A stretch of 64,000 nt of DNA from an uncultured Myxococcales bacterium (GTDB taxonomy: Bacteria > Myxococcota_A > UBA9042), in the NCBI GenBank assembly GCA_903840165.1, contig CAIMEY010000110.1, positions 171,736-235,735 on the forward strand, written 5' to 3'. The notes beneath the pieces are model-generated. The model worked only from the letters and a program-made list of their open reading frames with translations. It was not told the DNA's origin and ran no database searches. Numbering within the stretch: position 1 is the first letter of the stretch; each line of letters starts with the position of its first letter. Below are positions 55,060-63,949 of the stretch, in pieces. The position numbers and the translations under genes are program-made.

Positions 55060-56424
55060 GTGCCTTCGGCTCGTCCCATGTCAGCACAAGGCCCCGTGTT
55101 GGTGATCGGCCTCGATCCGGTGGGGCTCGCCATTGTCCATCGACTGCACGCACTCAATGTTCCAGTGCAAGTGCTTGGTACGCCTAGGGAAATGGCGCGC
55201 TGCGCCGGCGAACTCACTTCGTTGGGCATCGAAGCGCTTGCAGCCAGCGATGGGTGGGAAAATGACCTGCAAAGGCTTGAACTAGCTAGGTATTCTGTTC
55301 TCGTTCTGGTCGCAGACGACGACGCGCGCAACGTCGACGCCTGCCTCATCATCCGGCGCTACCACGGCGAGATTCCGATCGCTGTTCGCGTTTCAGATCC
55401 AAGCCTTGTCCGTTTTCTGCAGATGAGCGTGCCGCACGTCGACGTGTACTCGATGGGGTCGACGACGGCACCGGCTGCGGCCGAATTGGCCATGCAATTC
55501 ATCGGTCAAGGCCGGCCGCTGCCCGAGCGTCCGACCCGCCTCGCCGCGGATGCCCACGTGCCGCGTGTGCGGGCGCGCCTAGGCTGGGCCATTGGCCTGA
55601 CGCTTGGGGCGGTGCTGCCGGTGGCCGCGCTGCTTGCCAAGGGGCTTCATTTGGGCCGCTGGGCCGCGTTGCAGCTCGCTTTGTCACGCCTGTGGCATGT
55701 GGACCTGGGCCCGGCTCCGGCTTTGCATGGGCTCTGGGCGGGCCTTGCGCTGCTGCTCGGCGTTCTTGGATTTCTCCAGGTGGCGTGTGCGGTTGGGTTG
55801 GTCATTGACTGGCTGCTGACGCGGCGGTTGGCCAACGTCGCTGAAAGTGCGCCCTTGGGCCTTGCTGGACACGTCGTGGTGTGTGGCGCTGGCAACATTG
55901 GTGCTCGGGTCGCAGAACTGCTGCATAAACGCAAGGTTCGGGTCGTGGTGATCGAGTCTGCCGGCACCTTGCGCAACGTTCAGCGGTTGCGGGTCCGCGG
56001 CATTAACGTCGTCATCGGCGATGTGACCGTGGATGAAACCCTGCAGCTGGCTGGGGCGCATCGGGCGGCTGCAGCGCTGGCCCTGACCAACAGCGATGCC
56101 GTCAATTTGCATGTGGGATTGCTGCTCAGCGACAAGAAGTTCGGCATCCCGACGGCCGTGCGCATCTTGGCCCCTGAGTTGGCGGCGCACCTCGAGCAAC
56201 ACCTTGCCTTTTCAACGATTTCCCCCGTTGCCGAGACCGCTAGCCACGTCTGCCGCACGGTGGAACGGATGCGCGGTGAGCGCCTGGGAGCCAAGCTATC
56301 GACTTCGACCACTGGCGAAATCCAGAAGCAGACTGGGCGATTCGCCGGCCCGGAGTTCGACACGTCGCCCAGCGAGGCGAGGCCCGCCCTGGACGATTCG
56401 GGCCCTGGGATACCACATGGTTAA
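55060..56424 (+). CDS. Membrane protein with two TrkA-N (RCK-like) domains
   Basis: The GTG at 55060 is preceded by AAGGGGA; an ATG at 55078 is the alternative. The 454-aa product begins with an NAD-binding TrkA-N domain (VLVIGLDPVGLAI). Two hydrophobic segments follow (GWAIGLTLGAVLPVAALLA and LWAGLALLLGVLGFLQVACA), then a second TrkA-N domain starting HVVVCGAGNIGARVAELL. This resembles bacterial potassium-channel proteins with doubled RCK domains. However, the stretch between the helices lacks the TxGYG selectivity filter, so a channel role is doubtful. Its stop overlaps the start of the next gene by 8 bp. Confidence 0.75.
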   Translation: MPSARPMSAQGPVLVIGLDPVGLAIVHRLHALNVPVQVLGTPREMARCAGELTSLGIEALAASDGWENDLQRLELARYSVLVLVADDDARNVDACLIIRRYHGEIPIAVRVSDPSLVRFLQMSVPHVDVYSMGSTTAPAAAELAMQFIGQGRPLPERPTRLAADAHVPRVRARLGWAIGLTLGAVLPVAALLAKGLHLGRWAALQLALSRLWHVDLGPAPALHGLWAGLALLLGVLGFLQVACAVGLVIDWLLTRRLANVAESAPLGLAGHVVVCGAGNIGARVAELLHKRKVRVVVIESAGTLRNVQRLRVRGINVVIGDVTVDETLQLAGAHRAAAALALTNSDAVNLHVGLLLSDKKFGIPTAVRILAPELAAHLEQHLAFSTISPVAETASHVCRTVERMRGERLGAKLSTSTTGEIQKQTGRFAGPEFDTSPSEARPALDDSGPGIPHG

Positions 56425-57331
56425 CTCTCTAACTCGATTGGTATTTTGCCTGATTTTGGTCGCGATTTTCGCCCCCATTGGCTCGCAGGCTTGGGCCCAA
56501 GCGCGGGTACCAACAACGGTCGCAGCGAATCCGGTGGGCGCGGCCAAGACAGCCGTGGTGCTGCCGTGGACGGCGACGCAGGTTCAGGACGCTGACCTGG
56601 ATGATGCCTGGGCTCGAGTCTATATCCGCGCAAATCCAGGACCTTTTCAATACACGGCCTACGAGATCACGCCGCGAGGCAGGGCAGGGCCGGCTTCGCA
56701 GGTCAAGGGCATGATGGGGCGCAAGGACGTTGTGACGCGCCTGGAACTGCTGTCCCGGGACCGGATACGTGCGTTGTTTCAGAGTCTTGTCGATGTGGAC
56801 GCCTTGAATCTTCCTCATCCACCTCTGCCTAGTGTGCATACGGACGCAACAGTTCAAGTCAAGTCTAAGAAGGCGCCCAAGGGCGACTTGGGCCTCGCTG
56901 GGGTGCAAGCGCCCGACCCCTTGCAAGGGCCAACGCATTCGGCCGTGCCGGTCTACGAGGTGTCCATCCGCCTGGGTGGCCGAGAAAACTCGTTTTTAGT
57001 CGCTGATCCCTTCGCCATGGCCGACCGCCGTTACGCGGCCTGCGTCCAACTGATTCGCGACCTAGCGATCGCCACCGCGGGCGAAGTGAGCTATGCGGGG
57101 CCCGAAGGCCATGAAGGGGCCGATGGGTATCTGTTTATCGATAGCGTGCCCGGGGCCCAGGTGCAGGTCGACGCCATGAAACTGCCCGACGGAACGCCGA
57201 TTTTGGGCTATACGGTGCCGGCCGGGGACCATACAATCATTCTTGAGAACAAAGAGTTGGGGCTGAAGCGCTCGTACAAGGTGCGGGTTCAAGCGGGGCT
57301 AACGACCTCGCTGGAAGTCGAACTGCGGTGA
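56417..57331 (+). CDS. Secreted protein with C-terminal PEGA-like domain
   Basis: The ATG at 56417 overlaps the upstream stop, giving 304 aa with a signal peptide (LVFCLILVAIFAPIGSQAWAQ). A central soluble domain of ~190 residues is not recognised; it has a Pro/His-rich segment (NLPHPPLPSVHT). The C-terminal ~70 residues (YLFIDSVPGAQVQVDAMKL, then YTVPAGDHTIILENKELG) resemble a PEGA domain, a beta-sandwich seen in bacterial and archaeal surface proteins. By location it is the second gene of a three-gene coupled unit. Function unknown. Confidence 0.75.
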   Translation: MVNSLTRLVFCLILVAIFAPIGSQAWAQARVPTTVAANPVGAAKTAVVLPWTATQVQDADLDDAWARVYIRANPGPFQYTAYEITPRGRAGPASQVKGMMGRKDVVTRLELLSRDRIRALFQSLVDVDALNLPHPPLPSVHTDATVQVKSKKAPKGDLGLAGVQAPDPLQGPTHSAVPVYEVSIRLGGRENSFLVADPFAMADRRYAACVQLIRDLAIATAGEVSYAGPEGHEGADGYLFIDSVPGAQVQVDAMKLPDGTPILGYTVPAGDHTIILENKELGLKRSYKVRVQAGLTTSLEVELR

Positions 57332-58266
57332 ACATCGAGTTCGCCCTCACTTCGCTGCCTGACGCCTCGATGCGGCTGCGAAAGTTGGCGCGTTGGCTGA
57401 CAGAAACCGAGCCAGATCAAGCAATTGACTCATTGGACACCAACCTGCGTGCGACCCGAGAATCGGCCGTCGCCCGCCAGTTTGCCTTGACGTTTGTCCA
57501 TCTGTTGCTTCACATTCGTCCAAGACCACCTCTGCCTGGGGGCCCCCTGCCTCTGCCGGACCGGCAATGGCTGCTGCCGGACCTTTCGATCGCCCAGTTG
57601 ATCGGCGCAGCCACTAGTCGCGAGGATCGCTTTCTTTCCAGCCTGTTGCGTGACGCATTCGCGCCGCCTTTGCCCACAGACGGTCGGCCTCTGCCACTGC
57701 ATCCGACCTTGGAGAAGGTCCCCCTGGGCACGCGTCGCGAAAGGGCCCGCCAGGGAAACCGCGCTTACTTACAGGGGCTTCTGCTGGACACGACTCCTTC
57801 GGTGGTGGAACTGCTGGGCGCCAATCCCCGTCTGCTAGAAGCTGGCGCCGTCCAGATCGCGTCCCTCCGGCCGACCCATCCGCTGGCCCTGGAGGCAATT
57901 CTGTTGTCGCAGCGGTGGTTAGCCCACGAAGGGGTGTGCGAAGCCGTGCTGCGCAATCAAGCCATTTCGCCGTGGCTGTCGAGGGCTTTACTGCCACTGG
58001 CGCCGCGACGTGTTCAGGTGGCGCTTCCCCACCTAGCGTGGTTGGAGGCCTCCCTGCGCATGGAGATTGCCGGGTGGCTGGGCGTTCCCTTGCCCGAAAA
58101 GGGAGAGTTGGAACGCATAGAACGCGTGCAATCTCAACGAGTTTACCCCAAGGTATCCAAAGCCGAAGATGTGCCCATCCACCAGGTAGACCTAGCGGAC
58201 CTCGACTTAGCGGACCTCGACTTTGCCGACCCGCCTCGAGAGCTAGGGGCAAATCCCGAATTCTAG
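57328..58266 (+). CDS. Unknown helical protein, coupled to PEGA gene
   Basis: The gene starts with a GTG that overlaps the PEGA gene stop (GTGA). The 312-aa product has no signal peptide or membrane segment and is mostly Leu/Arg/Ala-rich helices, with Pro-rich turns near 65-85 (RPRPPLPGGPLPLP). The C-terminus contains LADLDLADLDFADPP, encoded by a 15-bp tandem repeat. Its stop codon shares a CTAG with the stop of the convergent lipoprotein gene. I do not recognise a family. Confidence 0.6.
   Translation: MNIEFALTSLPDASMRLRKLARWLTETEPDQAIDSLDTNLRATRESAVARQFALTFVHLLLHIRPRPPLPGGPLPLPDRQWLLPDLSIAQLIGAATSREDRFLSSLLRDAFAPPLPTDGRPLPLHPTLEKVPLGTRRERARQGNRAYLQGLLLDTTPSVVELLGANPRLLEAGAVQIASLRPTHPLALEAILLSQRWLAHEGVCEAVLRNQAISPWLSRALLPLAPRRVQVALPHLAWLEASLRMEIAGWLGVPLPEKGELERIERVQSQRVYPKVSKAEDVPIHQVDLADLDLADLDFADPPRELGANPEF
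58192..58236. repeat. Three in-frame 15-bp tandem repeats
   Basis: Two nearly identical units (yTAGCGGACCTCGAC) are followed by a diverged third. They encode LADLD-type pentapeptides near the C-terminus of the 312-aa protein. The close identity of units 1 and 2 suggests recent duplication. Confidence 0.8.
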
Positions 58267-58913
58267 GGCGGGCACGCGCGCGCTTCGGCCGAGGCCTTGT
58301 CGTGCTCGGTCCACTTGGACACGCCGTCGACCTGACACTCGATTCGGTCAATAGAACCATTGGTTGGCCGATACCAAGTCCAGCGTCCCTGCGACTTTCC
58401 GTCCGCCATTTCGCCTTCCCAGACCAGCCGTCCCGCCGCAAACTGGCGGTGCATGCCGTTTTCCGTGTCGTCCCGATAGGTTGTCTCCATGCGCAGGGCG
58501 CCATCCAGCGCATAGTACTTGGCTGGGCCGGACTTCTTGCCCGACTTGTAAGTCAACTGCGCAATCACCTTGCCATTGTCCGGATTCCATCGCACCTCCG
58601 GACCTTCGGGAATGCTTCCGCGCAGGCAGCGCACAACGCCTTCGCCCCGCTCGACCTTGGCTCCGGCGGCACAGACGGGGTCTGGCGGGGCCTGAACCGT
58701 GGCCGTGGGTGCTACAGGACTGTCGACTTCATCCGCAAATTGTTTTTTCATTTCAGTTGGTTGAGCCGAAGGGCTCCCAGCGTCCGCTGCCCCCGGCAGG
58801 CCGACCGCAGGATCCGTCGCAGACCCCGCGCAACGGGTGCATGCGGCGGTCCACAGGCAGCCCGCTACGACGACGACGCGCACAGCCGTTGACCCTAGGA
58901 AAGCTCGATCCAT
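58263..58913 (-). CDS. MORN-repeat-like lipoprotein
   Basis: From the ATG at 58913 the 216-aa product has a signal peptide with lipobox WTAACTR and a Pro/Ala/Ser/Thr linker. A domain follows with repeated short units: IAQLTYKSGKKSGPAKYY, LRMETTYRDDTENGMHRQF and LVWEGEMADGKSQGRWTWY. These follow the YxxGxxxGxxxxY pattern of MORN/YwqK-like repeats (antitoxin-like name, but mostly structural). It is exported and lipid-anchored by inference. The dispersed motif lies 18-56 bp upstream. Converges with the 312-aa gene, sharing its stop region. Confidence 0.8.
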   Translation of the reverse strand: MDRAFLGSTAVRVVVVAGCLWTAACTRCAGSATDPAVGLPGAADAGSPSAQPTEMKKQFADEVDSPVAPTATVQAPPDPVCAAGAKVERGEGVVRCLRGSIPEGPEVRWNPDNGKVIAQLTYKSGKKSGPAKYYALDGALRMETTYRDDTENGMHRQFAAGRLVWEGEMADGKSQGRWTWYRPTNGSIDRIECQVDGVSKWTEHDKASAEARACPP

Positions 58914-58930
58914 CGCCAAACCTCGTTTGC

Positions 58931-58969
58931 ATACCAAAGGGTTAAACCCATGAAATCGTAGAAAATCAT
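58931..58969 (-). other. Dispersed conserved motif, copy 1
   Basis: On the minus strand this reads ATGATTTTCTACGA, TTTCATGGGT, TTAACCCTTTGGTAT. It matches copy 2 at 52181-52219 and lies 18-56 bp before the MORN-like lipoprotein start, where promoter or leader elements would sit. In one frame it encodes FLRFHGFNPLVCK. Nature unresolved. Confidence 0.5.
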
Positions 58970-59141
58970 CGATGCCCCAAGGCATGTCAGCCACGCAGCT
59001 TACACGCCGCCGCAAGCATCGCCTACAGGTCCCTGCAGGGTCGGGCGAGGCTCGTGCGCCGCCCGCCCACCTTGGTCGGCTCGACGTCGTTTGTTGCTTG
59101 GTAATCACCTAGAATTACGCATAGTCTCAGTGTATCAAGCC

Positions 59142-60563
59142 CTACCCCAGGCGCAACACCAGCAGGCGTGGCTCCGTGAACTCGGCGATGGCAGCGCGGG
59201 GGCCTTCACGGCCTAAGCCGGAGCCCTTGACGCCGCCATAGGGCATGGGGTCGCTGCGGAACGTCGGGACATCATTGTGGATGACCCCGCCAACTTGGAG
59301 CCCCGAGAATGCTTGCCAGATCCGGTCAATATCGCGTGTAAATATGCCGGCTTGCAGGCCGAATGGCGAGTCGTTGGCCCGAGCGATGGCGTCGGCAAAA
59401 TCGTCGACCGCATCAACGCAAAGCCCCGGGCCAAAGAGTTCCTGCCGTTGCAGATGTGCATCCGCGGGCACGTCCAAGAAAATGCTTGGAGAAAGCAGAG
59501 TTCCCGTCGCGTTGCCGCGCACCAGACTCTTGCCCCCGAGCGCAATCGCCTGATCATACACAGCTTGGATGCGTTCAGCCGCACGGCGATCGATGACGGG
59601 GCCACACAGCACCCGCTCATCTAGGGGCGATCCGCAGGGAAAATCCTTAGCTACTTCTAGGATATGATTCAGCAATTCGTCTTGAACTGACCGATGGACC
59701 AAGACGCGTTGGACGCTGATGCAGGTCTGTCCCGCGTAGGCAAAGGCGCCGCTGCAGATTCTCTCCGCCGCATGCTTCAGGTCGGCATCGTGCCAAACGA
59801 TACAGGCAGCGTTTCCGCCCAGTTCCAGCAGTACCGGCTTGCCCTGAACCTGCCGGTGCAAGTGCCAACCCACGCGATCACTGCCGGTAAATGTCAGGAG
59901 TTTCACCCGTTTATCGGTCGCCAGCCGTTCAGACCGCTGGTTATCGAGCCAGAGCACCGAAAGGCCCCCAGCCGGCAATCCAGATTCCTGCAGAATTTCA
60001 GCTAGATGAAAGGCACTCAGCGGGGCTTGGGGCGCAGGCTTGAGCACCACGGGGCACCCGGCCGCAATGGCGGGAGCGAGCTTGTGGACCACGAGGTTGA
60101 GCGGAAAGTTGAAGGGCGTGATCGCGGCGATGAGGCCACGGGGAAAGCGCCGGACAATCCCGTAACGACCCGTTGCTGCAGCCGTATTACCTAAGTCGAT
60201 CGCCTCATCGGCCGGTCGCCCCGCTTCTTCCGCCGCGAACTGGCAAGTATCGGCCGCGCGCTGAACCTCACTCCTTGCCAAACGCAGGGGCTTGCCCGCT
60301 TCCTGGGCCAGCACCGGTGCCAAGAGCTGTTCACGTTCGCGAAGTAACCGCGCAGTTGTAAAAAGGATTTCTCGCCGCTGGTGGGGCGATAGGGCCGCCA
60401 TGGTGGCTTGCGCGGCAACGCCGGCTTGCAGAGCTGCCTCTAGTGAATCATCTTGTGCCTCATGGACTTCCCCGACAATCTGTCCATCCCACGGTGCGCG
60501 AATGGCTTGGCCGTGGGCCTCGGCTTGCCAGCGACCTGCGAGAAATGTGCGAAAGGTCTTCAT
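59142..60563 (-). CDS. NAD(P)-dependent aldehyde dehydrogenase
   Basis: The 473-aa enzyme has the ALDH core: TPFNFPLNLVVHKLAPAIAA, LTFTGSDRVGW (nucleotide region), catalytic Glu in LELGGNAA and nucleophile Cys in YAGQTCISVQRVLV. Near the C-terminus is VGGVIHNDVPTFRSD and PYGGVKGSGLGREG. It oxidises an aldehyde to the acid with NAD(P)+. The PF..NLV..K..P.. and HNDVPTFRSD wording fits the branch with lactaldehyde, phosphonoacetaldehyde and glyceraldehyde dehydrogenases; the substrate is not fixed. It stands alone, with ~230 bp on each side. Confidence 0.9.
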   Translation of the reverse strand: MKTFRTFLAGRWQAEAHGQAIRAPWDGQIVGEVHEAQDDSLEAALQAGVAAQATMAALSPHQRREILFTTARLLREREQLLAPVLAQEAGKPLRLARSEVQRAADTCQFAAEEAGRPADEAIDLGNTAAATGRYGIVRRFPRGLIAAITPFNFPLNLVVHKLAPAIAAGCPVVLKPAPQAPLSAFHLAEILQESGLPAGGLSVLWLDNQRSERLATDKRVKLLTFTGSDRVGWHLHRQVQGKPVLLELGGNAACIVWHDADLKHAAERICSGAFAYAGQTCISVQRVLVHRSVQDELLNHILEVAKDFPCGSPLDERVLCGPVIDRRAAERIQAVYDQAIALGGKSLVRGNATGTLLSPSIFLDVPADAHLQRQELFGPGLCVDAVDDFADAIARANDSPFGLQAGIFTRDIDRIWQAFSGLQVGGVIHNDVPTFRSDPMPYGGVKGSGLGREGPRAAIAEFTEPRLLVLRLG

Positions 60564-60798
60564 GGCCGCACCGTAATTGGCCGCGAAGTGCCTGTCAAGT
60601 CCATGTGCCCGTCAAGTCCATGAGATCATCGACGATTACCTGTCGCCCAGCGAGGACCTTGACATTCGTCAAGGGCGGAGTAGATCGACAGGAGACCTGA
60701 CCGCGGGTCAACTGCTATTTTGCCGGGGACTTGGGCCCCAGTGACTTTGGCAGCAGTGCATCGCTCGGGGGCTCCGAGATTGGGTTTCTCCTAGGGAC

Positions 60799-61386
60799 AT
60801 GGGATCTTACGTGGATTTCGACAAACTCGCCCTACTCGATAGTTATCGACTCCTGTCGGGAGTGACGGTGGACCTTCGCCAAGCGTCGCCAGCGTCCCGG
60901 GTGTTCTTGCTCGACTTGGCGCTGCGTTTGGCCCAAGGGCAGGGGTACGCGGAACTGATTCAGCGGGTGATGCAGCCAGATGCGCCAATTTACGACGGTT
61001 TAAGTCCGCTGGCTCCTCAAGCACAGGAACGCCCTGCGGCGCGCGCGGCCCGCGATTTGGTCTACAGGGCCGGTGTGGCGGAAGGCGCGATTGAGCCGAG
61101 CCCCGCGGAATCTGCCGTGCCACTTCCACTGGGATTACGGGCGCTTTCGGGGCTGGCTGCCCTCGCGGGGGACCGGCCAGCGAGCAATAGCCTGACCACC
61201 GAGGACTTAGTGACCGTCGGTGAAGCCATGGAGATGCTTGGAATTACGCGGCAGGCGGTCATCAATGCCGTGCACAGCGGTCGGGTTCGCGGCGAGCAGC
61301 ACGGCAAACTGTGGATTCTTTCTCGGGAAGACGTACTTCGGTATCGGCTTCAGCGCGACGATCGAAAGGCGGGCCGAGCGGTCTAG
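60799..61386 (+). CDS. HTH (excisionase/MerR-like) DNA-binding protein
   Basis: The 195-aa protein has an unrecognised N-terminal half (~120 residues, Leu/Ala/Arg-rich, predicted helical). Its C-terminal helix-turn-helix domain is of the HTH_17 excisionase type: VTVGEAMEMLGITRQAVIN, then SGRVRGEQHGKLWILSREDVLRY. These domains bind DNA as short winged helices in excisionases and regulators. No integrase or phage gene is nearby, so a chromosomal regulator is likelier than an excisionase. AGGGAC precedes the ATG. Target genes unknown. Confidence 0.75.
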   Translation: MGSYVDFDKLALLDSYRLLSGVTVDLRQASPASRVFLLDLALRLAQGQGYAELIQRVMQPDAPIYDGLSPLAPQAQERPAARAARDLVYRAGVAEGAIEPSPAESAVPLPLGLRALSGLAALAGDRPASNSLTTEDLVTVGEAMEMLGITRQAVINAVHSGRVRGEQHGKLWILSREDVLRYRLQRDDRKAGRAV

Positions 61387-61555
61387 TCGCACGCCCACGC
61401 GACGGGCGGGGAACGCCTCGCAATTGGCCTGTTTTGCCGCTAGAATCGCCTCCGGTTCACCGTCGTGCCGTGCCCTCGTCATGTGCGCGGGACGTCTTGG
61501 TTCCTGACGTTGACACCGCTGGGCTCAGGGGGACGGCGTGCAGCTAGGTAGGTTC

Positions 61556-63949
61556 ATGTTTCAACGTACACAGCTGAATCATCGACGTAATTGGGCTAAG
61601 CGCTGGGCGTCCATTTGGGCCTTCGTGCTGCTCTGTGCGGTTGGCGGTCTGTGGCCCAATCACGGTCACGCAGCGCCCGGGCGGGCTCATCGGCCGAGCA
61701 AGGACGCGGCTTCGGTGCTGATCCAGCGCCTGCAGTCGACGCCAGCCGGCAAGGAACGCGATGAATTGGTAGACCAAATCCTCGATCACGGCGATGCTGC
61801 GTGGCCTGACGTCCGCAGCAAGCTCGATGCCCTCGCTGCGGTCAAGGATGGCGAAGATGTCGTGGTCGATCTGCTCCTGGGCTTTGGCCTGGCGAGCTAT
61901 GAAGAACTAGCTAATCGCATTGGGAAAATGGGAGACAGCGCTGCTCGCCGGATCGCAAGGCAGTTGCTCGGCGGGCACTATCCCAAGGATGATCGGCAAC
62001 TGCAGATTTTGTCAGGGCTTTGTGCGCGAGAGGACGATGAGCTGCTGCTGATGGTCTTGCCGGAAGTTTTCTCGCGAAACCCAACAGTTGCCCTGGCCCG
62101 CGTGGTGCGATTGGTCGATGACCGGCGCGCCAACCTGCGGGCGTACGCGATCGACACGCTCGTCGCGCAGAACTATACCCCGGGCCTGCAGCCGATGGTC
62201 CGGCTCCTTGGCATCGAGCAGGTCAAGGCGACGCCAGATAATTTAACCTTGCGGATCAAGCTGATCAGCGCGATCGCTCGTCTCGGCAAGGGCAATGATG
62301 CGGCGGCTGACCCGCTGATCGCTGCGGTGGACGTGGCGGACCAGCGGGAGGCAGCCCTTGACGGCTTGGCCTTGGTCGGGGCACCGGCGGTTCGTGCGGC
62401 GATCTTCCTGATGCGAACGGCCGATCGCGGGCGCATCGAGACGGCGTTGGCCGTTCTCAACCATTTGCGGGTGCAGGCTGCGCCGGAGTTGTTGCCGCTG
62501 ATTGCTGGCGGTGACGAAAGGACTCGCGCCTTAGCCATGGATATGCTTGCACATTTGGGCGTGACTTCGGTGCGCGCCGAAATCGTCAATATGGTGCGGC
62601 TGAAGCGTTTTTCGGACCTGCGCGTCGGGCTGCAACTTGCGTTATCGATGTATGATCCGAGCGTTCGGCAACTGCTCCTCGACCTCCTGACCGACAAGGA
62701 CCCGACGGTACGAACCTTGGTGGTCGACGAGTTATGGAACCTTCAAGACCCTGAAACGTATCTACAACTGCGAACGGTCGCCGCCCGTGACACCGATCGG
62801 CCGGTGCGTATGCAGGCAGCGCTGGCGATCGCGGGGATGGGGGATGCTAAGGCCCTAGAATTTCTTCGTAAAATGGTCGATATTCAAGATACCGCTGAGC
62901 GCGTCGCGGTAATTGAAGCGCTTGGCCGTGTCGATGGCCTCGATGCAGTGCCGGCCCTGGCGCGTCTGCTGTCGGACCCGGCCGACGTCGTTTTTCGCTC
63001 TGCTTTATTGGCGTTACGAAAGATCACGTTTCACAGCGGACCGCGGCGCGAGTCCGAATGGCTCGGCTGGCTGGCAGCGGAAAAGCGACGTGAACCTGAA
63101 AAATTTGAAGAGGTTCCCAGCCGCATTCGCAAATACGCGGTCGACGGCATCGAAAGAGCCTACCAACAAGTCGATGAAGACGATGACCGCACCATCGTCG
63201 TCCTTAGCGGGCCTCCTTACCGTGATTCCACGCACTTGGCCCCGCAGGTGTATCGGTTGGCCAATGATTTCCAGCTGATCGTGCCCAAGCGGGCTCCGGG
63301 CGATGGTTCGGCGGCAACGACGACCCTGGCGGAGCGAACCGCGGACCTTGACCAATTGCTCAACAAAGTGGCCGTTGGCCAGGTCGTACTGCTGGCCGAC
63401 CCGGCGGGTGCTCATTTCGCGTTGACCTATGCCGCGATGCGCACCAAGCGGATTTCCCACGTCATTCTGCACGGTGGGCCGTGGCCGAGTGCACAGGCCG
63501 TGGCGCGAATGCCCGGCGAGGTCTTTGACGCCATGCAAGCGCCCTGGCGCGACGACGTGGTGTGGGCCCTGCGCCAGCACGCGCTGCTGACGTCAGCACT
63601 GCAAGTTCGAACAATTTCAAAGGGTTTGTGGACAGCATTGCTGCAGGATCAGGAGCAAGGACGGCGCCTTTCGGCCGACAACCTGTATCCCGACGGCTTC
63701 ACGCTTGAGGCCCGCGAGCGGGCCCTGCATGAGGTCAGCCTCTACGAGCCGAAAACCCTTGCAGTTCCAACACTTTTGCTGCTTGGTGACAAGGCTCCGT
63801 GGTCGGCTTCGGTGGCAGCAGAAATTGCTGCCCTGGGGGAAGGGACCAAAAAGCAGTTGCGTGTGATTAAAGTCCCTGATTGTAAAGCGTTTCCTTTGCT
63901 TGACAATCCCGGTGTGACCTTGAGCGCGATCCACGATTTCTTGAAATAG
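61556..63949 (+). CDS. Secreted HEAT-repeat protein fused to degenerate alpha/beta-hydrolase domain
   Basis: From the ATG at 61556 (AGGTAGG) the 797-aa product has a signal peptide (ASIWAFVLLCAVGGLWPNHGHA). A GTG at 61538 is an alternative. Residues ~50-520 are HEAT-type helical repeats (VVDLLLGFGLASYEELAN, REAALDGLALVGAPAVRAA, TVRTLVVDELWNLQ, VRMQAALAIAGMGDA). The last ~260 residues resemble a proline-iminopeptidase-type alpha/beta-hydrolase: VVLSGPPYRDSTHLAPQVYR, TADLDQLLNKVAVGQVVLLA, RISHVILHGGPWPS. The nucleophile elbow reads ADPAGAH instead of GxSxGG, and the C-terminal His region reads CKAFPLLDNPG. It is therefore probably a non-catalytic binding protein in the periplasm. Confidence 0.8.
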   Translation: MFQRTQLNHRRNWAKRWASIWAFVLLCAVGGLWPNHGHAAPGRAHRPSKDAASVLIQRLQSTPAGKERDELVDQILDHGDAAWPDVRSKLDALAAVKDGEDVVVDLLLGFGLASYEELANRIGKMGDSAARRIARQLLGGHYPKDDRQLQILSGLCAREDDELLLMVLPEVFSRNPTVALARVVRLVDDRRANLRAYAIDTLVAQNYTPGLQPMVRLLGIEQVKATPDNLTLRIKLISAIARLGKGNDAAADPLIAAVDVADQREAALDGLALVGAPAVRAAIFLMRTADRGRIETALAVLNHLRVQAAPELLPLIAGGDERTRALAMDMLAHLGVTSVRAEIVNMVRLKRFSDLRVGLQLALSMYDPSVRQLLLDLLTDKDPTVRTLVVDELWNLQDPETYLQLRTVAARDTDRPVRMQAALAIAGMGDAKALEFLRKMVDIQDTAERVAVIEALGRVDGLDAVPALARLLSDPADVVFRSALLALRKITFHSGPRRESEWLGWLAAEKRREPEKFEEVPSRIRKYAVDGIERAYQQVDEDDDRTIVVLSGPPYRDSTHLAPQVYRLANDFQLIVPKRAPGDGSAATTTLAERTADLDQLLNKVAVGQVVLLADPAGAHFALTYAAMRTKRISHVILHGGPWPSAQAVARMPGEVFDAMQAPWRDDVVWALRQHALLTSALQVRTISKGLWTALLQDQEQGRRLSADNLYPDGFTLEARERALHEVSLYEPKTLAVPTLLLLGDKAPWSASVAAEIAALGEGTKKQLRVIKVPDCKAFPLLDNPGVTLSAIHDFLK

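Noticed and set aside
58263..59108. Longer start for the MORN-like lipoprotein
   Set aside because: The upstream frame would place ~65 polar residues before the signal peptide; the ATG at 58913 restores a normal lipoprotein signal.
60799..61386. Excisionase of a prophage
   Set aside because: HTH_17 domain only; no integrase, capsid or other phage gene nearby.
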